NCBI GenBank assembly: GCA_032718475.1
Contig: JAUCBJ010001559.1
Span: 1-47,958 of the forward strand
Reading direction: 5' to 3'
From: Nemertoderma westbladi
Lineage: Eukaryota; Xenacoelomorpha; Nemertodermatida; Nemertodermatidae
Length of the DNA stretch: 47,958 nucleotides
Position numbers and translations under genes: made by a program. The stretch's first letter is position 1, and every line of letters starts with the position of its first letter. Below, one piece after another: positions 1 to 11,233 of the stretch. A model generated the notes under the pieces. That model did no database searches, was not told where the DNA came from, and was given only the letters and a program-made list of their open reading frames with translations.

Positions 1-243
1 GGAATGACTCTCGAAAACGCCACTAAAGAATGGAACGAAACTCTTAACGTTATCGAGATGTATGGCGTTGTTACTTATGACAACGAAGGTAGCGTTCCGG
101 TGGGAGAACTAGGAACTACGCGAATGATACATATACGAGGACTCGCTGGTTCTACCCACGTATTCACTCGAGCGTGTTCCGACGTGATTGATTATTCTTT
201 TGAAACCCTTACGGAGACACAAAAGAAACTTCGACATGGATAA
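1..243 (+). CDS. N-terminal part of exonuclease-like/zinc-knuckle protein, 5' end outside window
   Basis: This is an open frame from the window edge to a TAA at 241-243. An ATG lies at 4-6, but codon 1 (gga) is also open, so the true start may lie upstream. The same frame continues after the TAA through 2181 without another stop, so this piece and the next entry probably belong to one ancestral coding unit. The peptide has GVVTYDNEG, with D and E of a D-x-E at codons starting 79 and 85, then a hydrophobic strand (MIHIRGLAG) and HVF. That order resembles exonuclease motif I and the next strand of DEDD 3'-5' exonucleases of the WRN/Nibbler/EXD type. The family link rests on motif order only and is an inference. 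The stop could be a pseudogene lesion, a readthrough codon, an allele or a sequencing error. Confidence 0.5.
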   Translation, partial: GMTLENATKEWNETLNVIEMYGVVTYDNEGSVPVGELGTTRMIHIRGLAGSTHVFTRACSDVIDYSFETLTETQKKLRHG

Positions 244-291
244 TTCGAGCTCGCGCAGCGTTACGTCACCGACACCGAGCGCAAACCGGCC

Positions 292-2181
292 ATGGGTATC
301 GATGGATCAATGTTACCCCAACCTGTGCTCGAAATGTTGTTTAACAAAAGAATCCTAAAAATCGGCTCAGCTGTTTATGGAGATCTCCAAAACGACTTTC
401 GGAATATGGAGAACATCCCATACCCCTTCGTTGATACTCAGCTGATTGCTCCTTGGGCCGAAGGCCGAGGTTTCTTTCGCACTATGTATGCCAATACACC
501 CAGCGACATTACTAAAGTACAACGGACATCCATCGGACATCTTGCCTTTCAAGAATATGGATGGAATTTCAAAGTTGTTAATCCTATCAATTACCAGCAA
601 GTATATGGAGATCATTACTCTCGTTTATATTTTGATGGACCATTAACTGCGCCTGGTGCCGTATATAGCTTTATGAGTGTTCCACTTCGCCCTTCCTTAG
701 CTATATACACGATCTTTGAAAACGCAGCACTTGCCGGTTGGCTAGCCGATGTGTGCAGTCGTACCATACGCGCTCACCCATTAATACTTGGAACTAAACT
801 CGCCAAGTTAGACGAACACAATAAGTTCATACGTTTCGAATGTTTCCGGCGCTTTCTGACTCCGTTCCGTAACGTCGATAGTCAGTTCAAGGACCGCGCG
901 CTGACCAAACTCAGTCTGAGAGACTCAGCTGCGGAGAAACTGAGTAGCGCTGGATTTGCCGTTTTTCAAGACGTTTGTATACAGAACTTACATTCATCTG
1001 TTATACAAAGACCCCGAATACCTACAGGTTATTCTGTCGTGGAAATACAGACAGTGGATCCACTTACTGAGACAGACGCACCCACTTCGTCTATACAGCT
1101 GGAGGATGAACCAGTGTGCTTGGAATCAGAAGCGATTCAGCCTACAACTTCCCGGAGCAGCGACAATGATTATGTCATAGAGTGGTATCAAGGTCCACAA
1201 CGTCTCACAGCGTACGATTATCGACACGCCAACTACGTTTCTCGAAAACGTTGTCGATTATGCGCATCGAGAGACCACTTCACCCCTCTAGACTCGAGCG
1301 TACCTTGCTCCTATTTCCTCGAACAACCGATGATGGAAATATATTGTGCTTATTGCAGACTTAATAACTCTCATATTTTTGCCGTCTGCCCACAATTTAT
1401 GACTCAATGTCACTACTGTCAACTTAAAGGACATGAAAGTTACAATTGTCCCTTTAATCGCGATTTAGAGAGCGTAGACGAGATGATCACCCTGCGATAC
1501 ATCCGAGCTTGGGAAGCGAACGCGGATTTACATTGCGAATCCCGACATCGCTATTACCCTGGACGAGCTTACGAGGGAGTTTACGCGTTCCATCCTTATC
1601 TATTCGCGTCGATTGAACAGAAAACACGCGTACCAAGTTACGAATTAATGAAGCGTGTTGGTGAGTGTATTTCCACCAAGTTTGTCAGAAAATACCTTAG
1701 AAACGTTAACCCTAATGATATAACCACATATCACCTGATCAATTTTATCCGTCAGGACCCTGAGTATGGCGACATCTTTGTGAACTCGCATCCTGAACTA
1801 CAGGAAGTATCTCGGCGACCATATGAATATCGAACCCGAGAACGCGAGCTGGAGAGAACCATTAAACCGAGAAAGTTCCTCACCACTCACAGTCCACCCA
1901 CCGCTAGTGTCCAGACGACCCGTCAAGGACCCGTAGGAGCTGCTGTCCTGAGACGCGCTCTAAAGGCCGTTAGACCTCGCTCCACTGAGGTTGATATTAA
2001 TCAACCAGGTACTTCGACCGGCGGGTATACCGATCGTAACCCTACACCTTCTGATGCAATTGTATTGCACCCTTCGCCTAGGAGCTACAGCCCTCCTCGT
2101 AAAGTGGCTCGCCCCAAAGAGAAAGGGACTCTTGCTAGCCTCAAGAAACTGCGTAAACGCCGTCCACGTAAGAAAGACTAA
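292..2181 (+). CDS. Exonuclease-like (DEDDy) and CCHC zinc-knuckle protein, single exon, 629 aa from first ATG after the stop
   Basis: The frame is open from 244; 292 is the first ATG after the in-frame TAA, and an ATG at 310 is possible. Residues 7-36 (LPQPVLEMLF, ILKIGSAVYGDLQNDF) look like the region around exonuclease motif II, with D31 as the acidic residue. Residues 138-150 (IYTIFENAALAG) fit motif III (Y-x3-D), but the acid is E143. Residues 373-386 are a perfect C-x2-C-x4-H-x4-C knuckle (CHYCQLKGHESYNC). Residues 352-366 form a near-knuckle with spacing 2-5-4, and 321-339 are a third Cys/His cluster (C321, C324, H329, C339). The tail is Pro/Ser-rich, then strongly basic (KKLRKRRPRKKD), like a nuclear or nucleic-acid-binding signal. 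Such proteins would be expected to trim or bind RNA or DNA; D-to-E in motif III and the stop make activity doubtful. The lack of introns suggests a retrogene or an element-derived gene. I do not recognise an orthologue. Confidence 0.6.
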   Translation: MGIDGSMLPQPVLEMLFNKRILKIGSAVYGDLQNDFRNMENIPYPFVDTQLIAPWAEGRGFFRTMYANTPSDITKVQRTSIGHLAFQEYGWNFKVVNPINYQQVYGDHYSRLYFDGPLTAPGAVYSFMSVPLRPSLAIYTIFENAALAGWLADVCSRTIRAHPLILGTKLAKLDEHNKFIRFECFRRFLTPFRNVDSQFKDRALTKLSLRDSAAEKLSSAGFAVFQDVCIQNLHSSVIQRPRIPTGYSVVEIQTVDPLTETDAPTSSIQLEDEPVCLESEAIQPTTSRSSDNDYVIEWYQGPQRLTAYDYRHANYVSRKRCRLCASRDHFTPLDSSVPCSYFLEQPMMEIYCAYCRLNNSHIFAVCPQFMTQCHYCQLKGHESYNCPFNRDLESVDEMITLRYIRAWEANADLHCESRHRYYPGRAYEGVYAFHPYLFASIEQKTRVPSYELMKRVGECISTKFVRKYLRNVNPNDITTYHLINFIRQDPEYGDIFVNSHPELQEVSRRPYEYRTRERELERTIKPRKFLTTHSPPTASVQTTRQGPVGAAVLRRALKAVRPRSTEVDINQPGTSTGGYTDRNPTPSDAIVLHPSPRSYSPPRKVARPKEKGTLASLKKLRKRRPRKKD

Positions 2182-3940
2182 CTGTTTAGAGTATCTTTAA
2201 GTTTTAGAAACTGTGATTTTATATTTTATAGACTGAAAATCCCATTTTCTGGGAGCGGTGTAAAAGCCTTTGCTGAATTGCCCCGTTATTTTTATTATCT
2301 TTTACATTAAAATACTCTGTAGTTGATTTAATAGGCGTAAGAGACCGTATTATTGCTGTATCGGTGTTTTTTAGAGGATCTAAGAGCTATTTCCTCCGTA
2401 TGTGTACTGTAAAAGGCATAGTTGATGATTCTATGGCAATTCCGTGACGCAAAAGGTGATAGCTACTCTTGAACAGTAGTTACTATGACGACGGTTAACA
2501 GCTGATATTCATACGTGTTGATTTTCTTTGTTCTACGGCGTCTCTCAGTTCAGTCAGCCAATCAGAGCATTTTTATGGCTCTTGTACAGAAATTTCCTAG
2601 AAATCACACAATGCTTTATGTGTAGTGTTTACATTCTGTCCTGAGCCAGGAGAGAGCGGCTTGGGAATATTTTGTGCTTTTCTGTTTTAGCCTAACACTA
2701 GTAGGCTTAATTATAAGGACATATATCCGTTATCAAAACAAAACAAATCTAAACAAACCTTACTTACTGACACTGCATACTGTGTAACACTGTGCATACT
2801 TTATATTGTTATACTGCTATTTACTGTCGGTTCTTCATAATATGGTTGATGAATTATTATATTTGGAATAACGATAAATAACCCCGAAAACCCAATATTC
2901 TTGATATACCGAAGGTAAGAGAGAAAGGTTACATATAACGATTGTGACTTATGTTAAAGTGGTTTGAAGTGAATCTAATGTTATTTGATAGACCCTACAT
3001 GATTCGGTCTGTGTTCCTTTTATATGTGACTAAAATCAGTGAAGATCGGCAGATCAGTGTGCAGTATTGTGCAGCGTTGTGTATGAGTGAGACTGATAAC
3101 GAAGCATTTCCTAAAGAATGCGCCATATATGTGAATTATAACTAAGCCATATCGTTGTGAGTAGTTTAAGTCATAACTCTGTTTTTATAGATAGAGCGCC
3201 ACGTCCTAAAGGAACTGTTAATATTCCCCGAAGGTGAATAATATTGTCAGAGATTATATAATACTGTCAGTCGAATAATACATTAGGCTTACATAGCAAT
3301 AAGATTAAGCCGTCGAACCCAATCTCCCGGGTATATCCAGCGGGTGAATGATCGCGCACAGATTGGTTTCGACTAGTGTAGTGAATCAAATACTTGTCAT
3401 AGGCTAAAAAGCGATTTAATATCTAGAAGACATCTTAATTTGGCGGGTTAAACTGCCAAAGGTCTGAAAGCGCGAACAAAGGGCTAAACAATAAATTTGA
3501 TCATAACATTGTTATCTGCCGGTCCTGTCCTAACATATTAGTATTTCTCCTCTAAAGACATGAATCAGTGCGAGTATAGGTCCCATCAATAGAGCAAAGG
3601 CAACGCCTTCCAGCGGTCAATATAGAAATTGCACTGAATATTTTATTAAATCTGAGATAACATGGTGGGGCGAGCCACGAAAGTAAAGGAACGGCTTAAT
3701 ACCGATAAAAATAAAATTATCCTTCGGTGTTTCTTAAAAATATGCTTCACTTCCTATTCATAAGTGATATAGTATAAATCATGGCAAATATTTCCATTTC
3801 CTAAAAATTATACTATTATTAAGCAATTATTGTTAATAGCAAATTAAGTACCGACACAAAATCAATACAAGCATAGCACAAAATTATAAACTGTCAAATT
3901 ATGCCTTTGGTTTGGTAATTCTGAAGCTATACTGGTTTTC
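2182..3940. other. AT-rich non-coding stretch
   Basis: Apart from the small 3'-end motifs, I see no coding region, RNA gene or repeat I can support. A 64-codon frame at 2951-3145 has no recognisable motif and a composition like its surroundings. Confidence 0.5.
2240..2311 (+). promoter_or_regulatory. Possible 3' end signals of the exonuclease-like gene
   Basis: Downstream of the stop codon there is a small perfect hairpin at 2240-2254 (TCCCA, 5-base loop, TGGGA) and an ATTAAA hexamer at 2306-2311. ATTAAA is the commonest variant of the animal polyadenylation hexamer. Both motifs are short and can occur by chance in AT-rich DNA, so this is only a candidate. Confidence 0.2.
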
Positions 3941-4015
3941 AAGGTAGCTGATCATGATACAACACGTTACAAATCATTCGTGGTAACGCAACTGTCAATT
4001 TTGGTGCTTGTCTGG

Positions 4016-4430
4016 TGGGACGAAAATTACAGTACAAGTAGCAAACATTTCAAATTGCCAAAAGCGAATTTGGTTGGATAATACGATTTTCTTGAGTGTC
4101 ATATTCGTGATCAGTTTCCCAGAAAACCCATAATGTCTAAAATTCAGGTTGATTTGGTAATGATTTTTGGTTATCAAACTTTTGCTACTTGTATTTTTCG
4201 TGCCGCACATTGACACATATCGAAAGAATTCGTGATCAGCATTAAAAAAAACCATATGTTCATAAAATCAATTTAATTTTGTGGTGATTTTTCATTATCA
4301 TATTTGCACTACGATCTTTTTTCGTGCCCCAAAGGGCACATTCAAAATTACCGAAAATTTTCTAGAATGTTATATTTGAGTTCAATATTTGTGATCAGTG
4401 TCCAAAAAAACCGCTATATATAGCGCAAAA
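4016..4430. repeat. Diverged tandem or interspersed repeat with GTGATCAG blocks
   Basis: The block GTGATCAG followed by a short A-rich stretch and CC recurs at 4107, 4232 and 4391. Each is preceded by related sequence (TTTTCGTGCC, CGAAAATT, ATATTC or CAATATT). Spacings are 125 and 159 bases, so the units have drifted. This looks like an old, decayed repeat; no ORF is supported. Confidence 0.4.
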
Positions 4431-4502
4431 AAATTAATTTTAGTGAATAATAAAAACATTTGAAAATTTTAGCACGAAAAATACATGAGATGAGTGCCAG
4501 AA

Positions 4503-4733
4503 AGGGACCACATCAAAAAATTAACATTGGTTGCGAGAAAAGGGACCTGTGTTTTTAATTTTTTGTTTAAACACTCATAACTTTAATAACTACTTTTAAT
4601 AACTAACTTTTACAATAACTTTTTAACGAAAAACGATATGAAAAAACTAGTTCGATATTCGGAAAGCCCAGAAAATACTGCATCTAATAGTGGTGTGTGG
4701 TCATGTGGTCCCCAGCTCCCTTTTCTCGCAACC
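4503..4733. mobile_element. MITE-like element with terminal inverted repeats
   Basis: A 17-base perfect inverted repeat, GGTTGCGAGAAAAGGGA, lies at 4529-4545 with its complement at 4717-4733. A second short pair, AGGGACCACAT near 4503 and ATGTGGTCCCC near 4703, is also inverted. The ~230-base span is AT-rich and non-coding, as expected for a small non-autonomous DNA transposon. I could not fix a target-site duplication. Confidence 0.45.
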
Positions 4734-5094
4734 AGCCACATATACATACATACACAATTTAAGCTTTAGATATAGATAGTGTATTGGAGCCTATGGTAAA
4801 GCGGTGATTTCTGGACTGTTAGATTTCCCCTAATTACTATGTACAATATCAATAATATACATATACGGCCTGTCGGCCTAACAGCTGTCCATTATACTGG
4901 AGAAGGGGTGCTATACAGTACAGTAGGCCTATATATGGTAAACAAATGTGAATAGAGCAGCTCGGTATTATTAGCTAAAGGTAAAACACCTGGGTAATAT
5001 CTACTTTTATTTCATTTCGTACATTATTAGGCGTACAAATCTCCCTACTTATATTGACACGCCAGTCATCACCTGCGGTATATTAATAACTATT

Positions 5095-5239
5095 TACATA
5101 CTTGTGTGTAAAGTAGCACTTTACAGTGTGACTGTTTACAGTCGTGGCTTTATTTTCACTCACTCACTAACGTTCGTTCGTGTAACAAAGCCACTCGGAT
5201 CAGAACACTGTAAAGTACTTTGCAACAAGTATGTATGTA
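5095..5239. mobile_element. Foldback element with two nested stems
   Basis: The outer arms at 5095-5134 and 5203-5239 are imperfect inverted repeats, beginning TACATACTTG and ending CAAGTATGTA, both with a CTTTACAGTGT-like core. Inside them GTGGCTTT near 5143 pairs with AAAGCCAC near 5186. The whole 145-base segment can fold into one long hairpin, typical of a MITE or foldback transposon. No coding capacity. Confidence 0.5.
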
Positions 5240-5435
5240 GTTTTATTCCAAAATTTTATCATTACGAAATGATTGTACATATTATACATTATAAGTGATA
5301 AAAACTGCACAAATTATATTAGTTGCTGTATAAACAAATGTAAAAATGACATAAATTATGTTATAAATAAGTTAGCTTAATTTATGGTGGCGTTTGGAGC
5401 CATTAGCTTATCTGGCTGTCAGGCAAATTTCCACC

Positions 5436-5524
5436 TATTGTTTACGTGGTAACCATGACGGCGTTAAGTAATGTCCCCTTAGTGGATATTACTTAACGCC
5501 GTCATGGTTACCACGTAAACAATA
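5436..5524. repeat. Perfect 37-base inverted repeat with 15-base spacer
   Basis: Bases 5436-5472 are the exact reverse complement of 5488-5524, checked base by base; the spacer is 5473-5487. The arms contain GTTTACGTGGTAACCATGAC. A related partial motif (GGCGTTGAGTAATGT) occurs again near 5621. A perfect stem this long in AT-rich DNA suggests a recent foldback element or inverted duplication rather than an RNA gene. Confidence 0.8.
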
Positions 5525-6520
5525 ACACCAAATACAATACGAAATGTACAGGCCAATACAATGCTGCAATGTCCTCTAAAGTTGTAAAGTGCTAAATAAC
5601 AACTCGCTGTTAATACTAACGGCGTTGAGTAATGTTACAATTTGGGAATAAAGTATGTATGTTACTGCATTGAATTAATTGTGCTTAAATTATGCACATT
5701 ACAGATGTTACCAGTACACATTTAACCCAACCTTAGTACGACAGTCAAACAGAGCAAGGTAAGCCAAAAAACGTACTGGTTACCAAGAATACTTAGAGCA
5801 AACGTTACAAACGGCTGCAGAGCTGAACCCAACCAAGTCCAACGTTACAAACGGCTGCAGAGCTGAACCCAACCAAGTTCAACGTTACAAACGGCTGCAG
5901 AGCTGAACCCAAGTTCAACGTTACAAACGGCTGCAGAGCTGAACCCAACCAAGTTCAGCGTTACAAACGGCTGCAGAGCTGAACCCAACCAAGTTCAACG
6001 TTACAAACGGCTACAGAGCTGAACCCAACCAAGTTCAACGTTACAAACGGCTGCAGAGCTGAACCCAACCAAGTTCAGCGTTACAAGCGGCTGCAGAGCT
6101 GAACCCAACCAAGTTCAACGTTACAAACGACTGCAGAGCTGAACCCAAGTTCAACGTTACAAACGGCTGCAGAGCTGAACCCAAGTTCAACGTTACAAAC
6201 GGCTACAGAGCTGAACCCAACCAAGTTCAACGTTACAAACGGCTGCAGAGCTGAACCCAACCAAGTTCAACGTTACAAACGGCTGCAGAGCTGAACCCAA
6301 GTTCAACGTTACAAACGGCTACAGAGCTGAACCCAACCAAGTTCAACGTTACAAACGGCTGCAGAGCTGAACCCAACCAAGTTCAACGTTACAAACGGCT
6401 GCAGAGCTGAACCCAAGTTCAACGTTACAAACGGCTACAGAGCTGAACCCAACCAAGTTCAACGTTACAAACGGCTGCAGAGCTGAACCCAACCAAGTTC
6501 AACGTTACAAACGGCTGCAG

Positions 6521-7134
6521 AGCTCAACCCAACCAAGTTTAACGTTACAAACGGCTGCAGAGCTCAACCCAAACAAGTTCAACGTTACAAACGGCTGCAG
6601 AGCTCAACCCAACCAAGTTCAACGTTACAAACGGCTGCAGAGCTGAACCCAACCAAGTTCAACGTTAGAACCGTCTTGCAGAGCTGAACCCAACCAAGTT
6701 CAACGTTACAAACGGCTGCAGAGCTGAACCCAACCAAGTTCAACGTTACAAACGGCTGCAGAGCTGAACCCAACCAAGTTCAACGTTACAAACGGCTGCA
6801 GAGCTGAACCCAACCAAGTTCAACGTTACAAACGGCTGCAGAGCTGAACCCAACCAAGTTCAACGTTACAAACGGCTACAGAGCTGAACCCAACCAAGTT
6901 CAACGTTACAAACGGCTGCAGAGCTGAACCCAACCAAGTTCAACGTTACAAACGGCTGCAGAGCTGAACCCAACCAAGTCCAACGTTACAAACGGCTACA
7001 GAGCTGAACCCAACCAAGTTCAACGTTAGAAACGTCTTGCAGAGCTGAACCCAACCAAGTTCAACGTTACAAACGGCTGCAGAGCTGAACCCAACCAAGT
7101 TCAAAGTTACAAACGGCTGCAGAGCTGAACCCAA
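6521..7134. repeat. AGCTCAACCC marker cassette of the satellite, first of four
   Basis: A run of AGCTC-variant monomers with CCAAACAAG is followed by a 41-base GTTAGAACCGTCTTGCAG unit and later a GTTAGAAACGTCTTGCAG unit. The same series begins again at 9596, 11234 and 15061. Compared with the 9596 copy, this one has one extra 40-base monomer between its two 41-base units (offset falls from 3075 to 3035). Confidence 0.7.
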
Positions 7135-8195
7135 CCAAGTTCAACGTTACAAACGGCTACAGAGCTGAACCCAACCAAGTTCAACGTTACAAACGGCTGC
7201 AGAGCTGAACCCAACCAAGTTCAACGTTACAAACGGCTGCAGAGCTGAACCCAACCAAGTTCAACGTTACAAACGGCTGCAGAGCTGAACCCAACCAAGT
7301 TCAACGTTACAAACGGCTGCAGAGCTGAACCCAACCAAGTTCAACGTTACAAACGGCTGCAGAGCTGAACCCAACCAAGTTCAACGTTACAAACGGCTAC
7401 AGAGCTGAACCCAACCAAGTTCAACGTTACAAACGGCTGCAGAGCTGAACCCAACCAAGTTCAACGTTACAAACGGCTGCAGAGCTGAACCCAACCAAGT
7501 TCAACGTTACAAACGGCTGCAGAGCTGAACCCAACCAAGTTCAACGTTACAAACGGCTACAGAGCTGAACCCAACCAAGTTCAACGTTACAAATGGCTGC
7601 AGAGCTGAACCCAAGTTCAACGTTACAAACGGCTGCAGAGCTGAACCCAACCAAGTTCAACGTTATAAACGGCTACAGAGCTGAACCCAACCAAGTTCAA
7701 CGTTACAAACGGCTGCAGAGCTGAACCCAACCAAGTTCAACGTTACAAACGGCTGCAGAGCTGAACCCAACCAAGTTCAACGTTACAAACGGCTGCAGAG
7801 CTGAACCCAACCAAGTTCAACGTTACAAACGGCTGCAGAGCTGAACCCAACCAAGTTCAACGTTACAAACGGCTGCAGAGCTGAACCCAACCAAGTTCAA
7901 CGTTACAAACGGCTGCAGAGCTGAACCCAACCAAGTTCAACGTTACAAACGGCTGCAGAGCTGAACCCAACCAAGTTCAACGTTACAAACGGCTGCAGAG
8001 CTGAACCCAACCAAGTTCAACGTTACAAACGGCTACAGAGCTGAACCCAACCAAGTTCAACGTTACAAACGGCTGCAGAGCTGAACCCAACCAAGTTCAA
8101 CGTTACAAACGGCTGCAGAGCTGAACCCAACCAAGTTCAACGTTACAAACGGCTGCAGAGCTGAACCCAACCAAGTTCAACGTTACAAACGGCTA

Positions 8196-11100
8196 CAGAG
8201 CTGAACCCAACCAAGTTCAACGTTACAAACGGCTGCAGAGCTGAACCCAACCAAGTTCAACGTTACAAACGGCTGCAGAGCTGAACCCAACCAAGTTCAA
8301 CGTTACAAACGGCTGCAGAGCTGAACCCAACCAAGTTCAACGTTACAAACGGCTACAGAGCTGAACCCAACCAAGTTCAACGTTACAAACGGCTGCAGAG
8401 CTGAACCCAACCAAGTTCAACGTTACAAACGGCTGTAGAGCTGAACCCAACCAAGTTCAACGTTAGAAACGGCTACAGAGCTGAACCCAACCAAGTTCAA
8501 CGTTACAAACGGCTGCAGAGCTGAACCCAACCAAGTTCAACGTTACAAACGGCTGTAGAGCTGAACCCAACCAAGTTCAACGTTAGAAACGGCTGCAGAG
8601 CTGAACCCAACCAAGTTCAACGTTACAAACGGCTGCTGAGCTGAACCCAAGTTCAACGTTACAACCGGCTACAGAGCTGAACCCAAGTTCAACGTTACAA
8701 CCGGCTACAGAGCTGAACCCAAGTTCAACGTTACAACCGGCTACAGAGCTGAACCCAAGTTCAACGTTACAACCGGCTACAGAGCTGAACCCAAGTTCAA
8801 CGTTACAACCGGCTACAGAGCTGAACCCAAGTTCAACGTTAGAAACGGCTGCAGAGCTGAACCCAAGTTCAACGTTACAAACGGCTGCAGAGCTGAACCC
8901 AACCAAGTTCAACGTTACAAACGGCTGCTGAGCTGAACCCAAGTTCAACGTTACAACCGGCTACAGAGCTGAACCCAAGTTCAACGTTACAACCGGCTAC
9001 AGAGCTGAACCCAAGTTCAACGTTACAACCGGCTACAGAGCTGAACCCAAGTTCAACGTTACAAACGGCTGCAGAGCTGAACCCAACCAAGTTCAACGTT
9101 ACAAACGGCTGCAGAGCTGAACCCAACCAAGTTCAACGTTACAAACGGCTGCAGAGCTGAACCCAACCAAGTTCAACGTTACAAACGGCTGCAGAGCTGA
9201 ACCCAACCAAGTTCAACGTTACAAACGGCTGCAGAGCTGAACCCAACCAAGTTCAACGTTAGAAACGTCTTACAGAGCTGAACCCAACCAAGTTCAACGT
9301 TACAAACGGCTGCAGAGCTGAACCCAACCAAGTTCAACGTTACAAACGGCTGCAGAGCTGAACCCAACCAAGTTCAACGTTACAAACGGCTACAAAGCTG
9401 AACCCAACCAAGTTCAACGTTACAAACGGCTGCAGAGCTGAACCCAACCAAGTTCAACGTTACAAACGGCTGCAGAGCTGAACCCAACCAAGTTCAACGT
9501 TACAAACGGCTGCAGAGCTGAACCCAACCAAGTTCAACGTTACAAACGGCTGCAGAGCTGAACCCAACCAAGTTCAACGTTACAAACGGCTGCAGAGCTC
9601 AACCCAACCAAGTTTAACGTTACAAACGGCTGCAGAGCTCAACCCAAACAAGTTCAACGTTACAAACGGCTGCAGAGCTCAACCCAACGAAGTTCAACGT
9701 TACAAACGGCTGCAGAGCTGAACCCAACCAAGTTCAACGTTAGAACCGTCTTGCAGAGCTGAACCCAACCAAGTTCAACGTTACAAACGGCTGCAGAGCT
9801 GAACCCAACCAAGTTCAACGTTACAAACGGCTGCAGAGCTGAACCCAACCAAGTTCAACGTTACAAACGGCTGCAGAGCTGAACCCAACCAAGTTCAACG
9901 TTACAAACGGCTACAGAGCTGAACCCAACCAAGTTCAACGTTACAAACGGCTGCAGAGCTGAACCCAACCAAGTTCAACGTTACAAACGGCTGCAGAGCT
10001 GAACCCAACCAAGTCCAACGTTACAAACGGCTACAGAGCTGAACCCAACCAAGTTCAACGTTAGAAACGTCTTGCAGAGCTGAACCCAACCAAGTTCAAC
10101 GTTACAAACGGCTGCAGAGCTGAACCCAACCAAGTTCAACGTTACAAACGGCTGCAGAGCTGAACCCAACCAAGTTCAACGTTACAAACGGCGGCAGAGC
10201 TGAACCCAACCAAGTTCAACGTTACAAACGGCTGCAGAGCTGAACCCAACCAAGTCCATTGTTACAAACGGCTACAGAGCTGAACCCAACCAAGTTCAAC
10301 GTTACAAACGGCTGCAGAGCTGAACCCAACCAAGTTCAACGTTACAAACGGCTGCAGAGCTGAACCCAACCAAGTTCAACGTTACAAACGGCTGCAGAGC
10401 TGAACCCAACCAAGTTCAACGTTACAAACGGCTGCAGAGCTGAACCCAACCAAGTTCAACGTTACAAACGGCTGCAGAGCTGAACCCAACCAAGTTCAAC
10501 GTTACAAACGGCTGCAGAGCTGAACCCAACCAAGTTCAACGTTACAAACGGCTGCAGAGCTGAACCCAACCAAGTCCATTGTTACAAACGGCTACAGAGC
10601 TGAACCCAACCAAGTTCAACGTTACAAACGGCTGCAGAGCTGAACCCAACCAAGTTCAACGTTACAAACGGCTACAGAGCTGAACCCAACCAAGTTCAAC
10701 GTTACAAACGGCTGCAGAGCTGAACCCAACCAAGTTCAACGTTACAAACGGCTGCAGAGCTGAACCCAACCAAGTTCAACGTTACAAACGGCTGCAGAGC
10801 TGAACCCAACCAAGTTCAACGTTACAAACGGCTGCAGAGCTGAACCCAACCAAGTTCAACGTTACAAACGGCTGCAGAGCTGAACCCAACCAAGTTCAAC
10901 GTTACAAACGGCTGCAGAGCTGAACCCAACCAAGTTCAACGTTACAAACGGCTACAGAGCTGAACCCAACCAAGTTCAACGTTACAAACGGCTGCAGAGC
11001 TGAACCCAAGTTCAACGTTACAAACGGCTGCAGAGCTGAACCCAACCAAGTTCAACGTTATAAACGGCTACAGAGCTGAACCCAACCAAGTTCAACGTTA

Positions 11101-11229
11101 CAAACGGCTGCAGAGCTGAACCCAACCAAGTTCAACGTTACAAACGGCTGCAGAGCTGAACCCAACCAAGTTCAACGTTACAAACGGCTGCAGAGCTGAA
11201 CCCAACCAAGTTCAACGTTACAAACGGCT
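8196..11229. repeat. Satellite higher-order block, copy 1
   Basis: Every rare-variant marker I checked in this block recurs exactly 5465 bases downstream. Examples are GTTAGAAACGTCTTACAG near 9260, CCCAACGAAG near 9684, GGCGGCAG near 10191, AAGTCCATTGTTAC near 10253 and 10573, and the 36-base unit near 11005. The first mismatches bounding the match are at 8195 (A versus G at 13660) and 11230 (G versus A at 16695). No mismatch was noticed between them. Confidence 0.85.
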
Positions 11230-11233
11230 GCAG

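Noticed and set aside
2951-3145. 64-codon plus-strand frame
   Set aside because: Short, no motif, composition like the AT-rich background.
3300-3375. tRNA-like stretch around GTCGAACCC and the following GC-rich bases
   Set aside because: No acceptor stem or A-box/B-box pair at tRNA spacing could be found on either strand.
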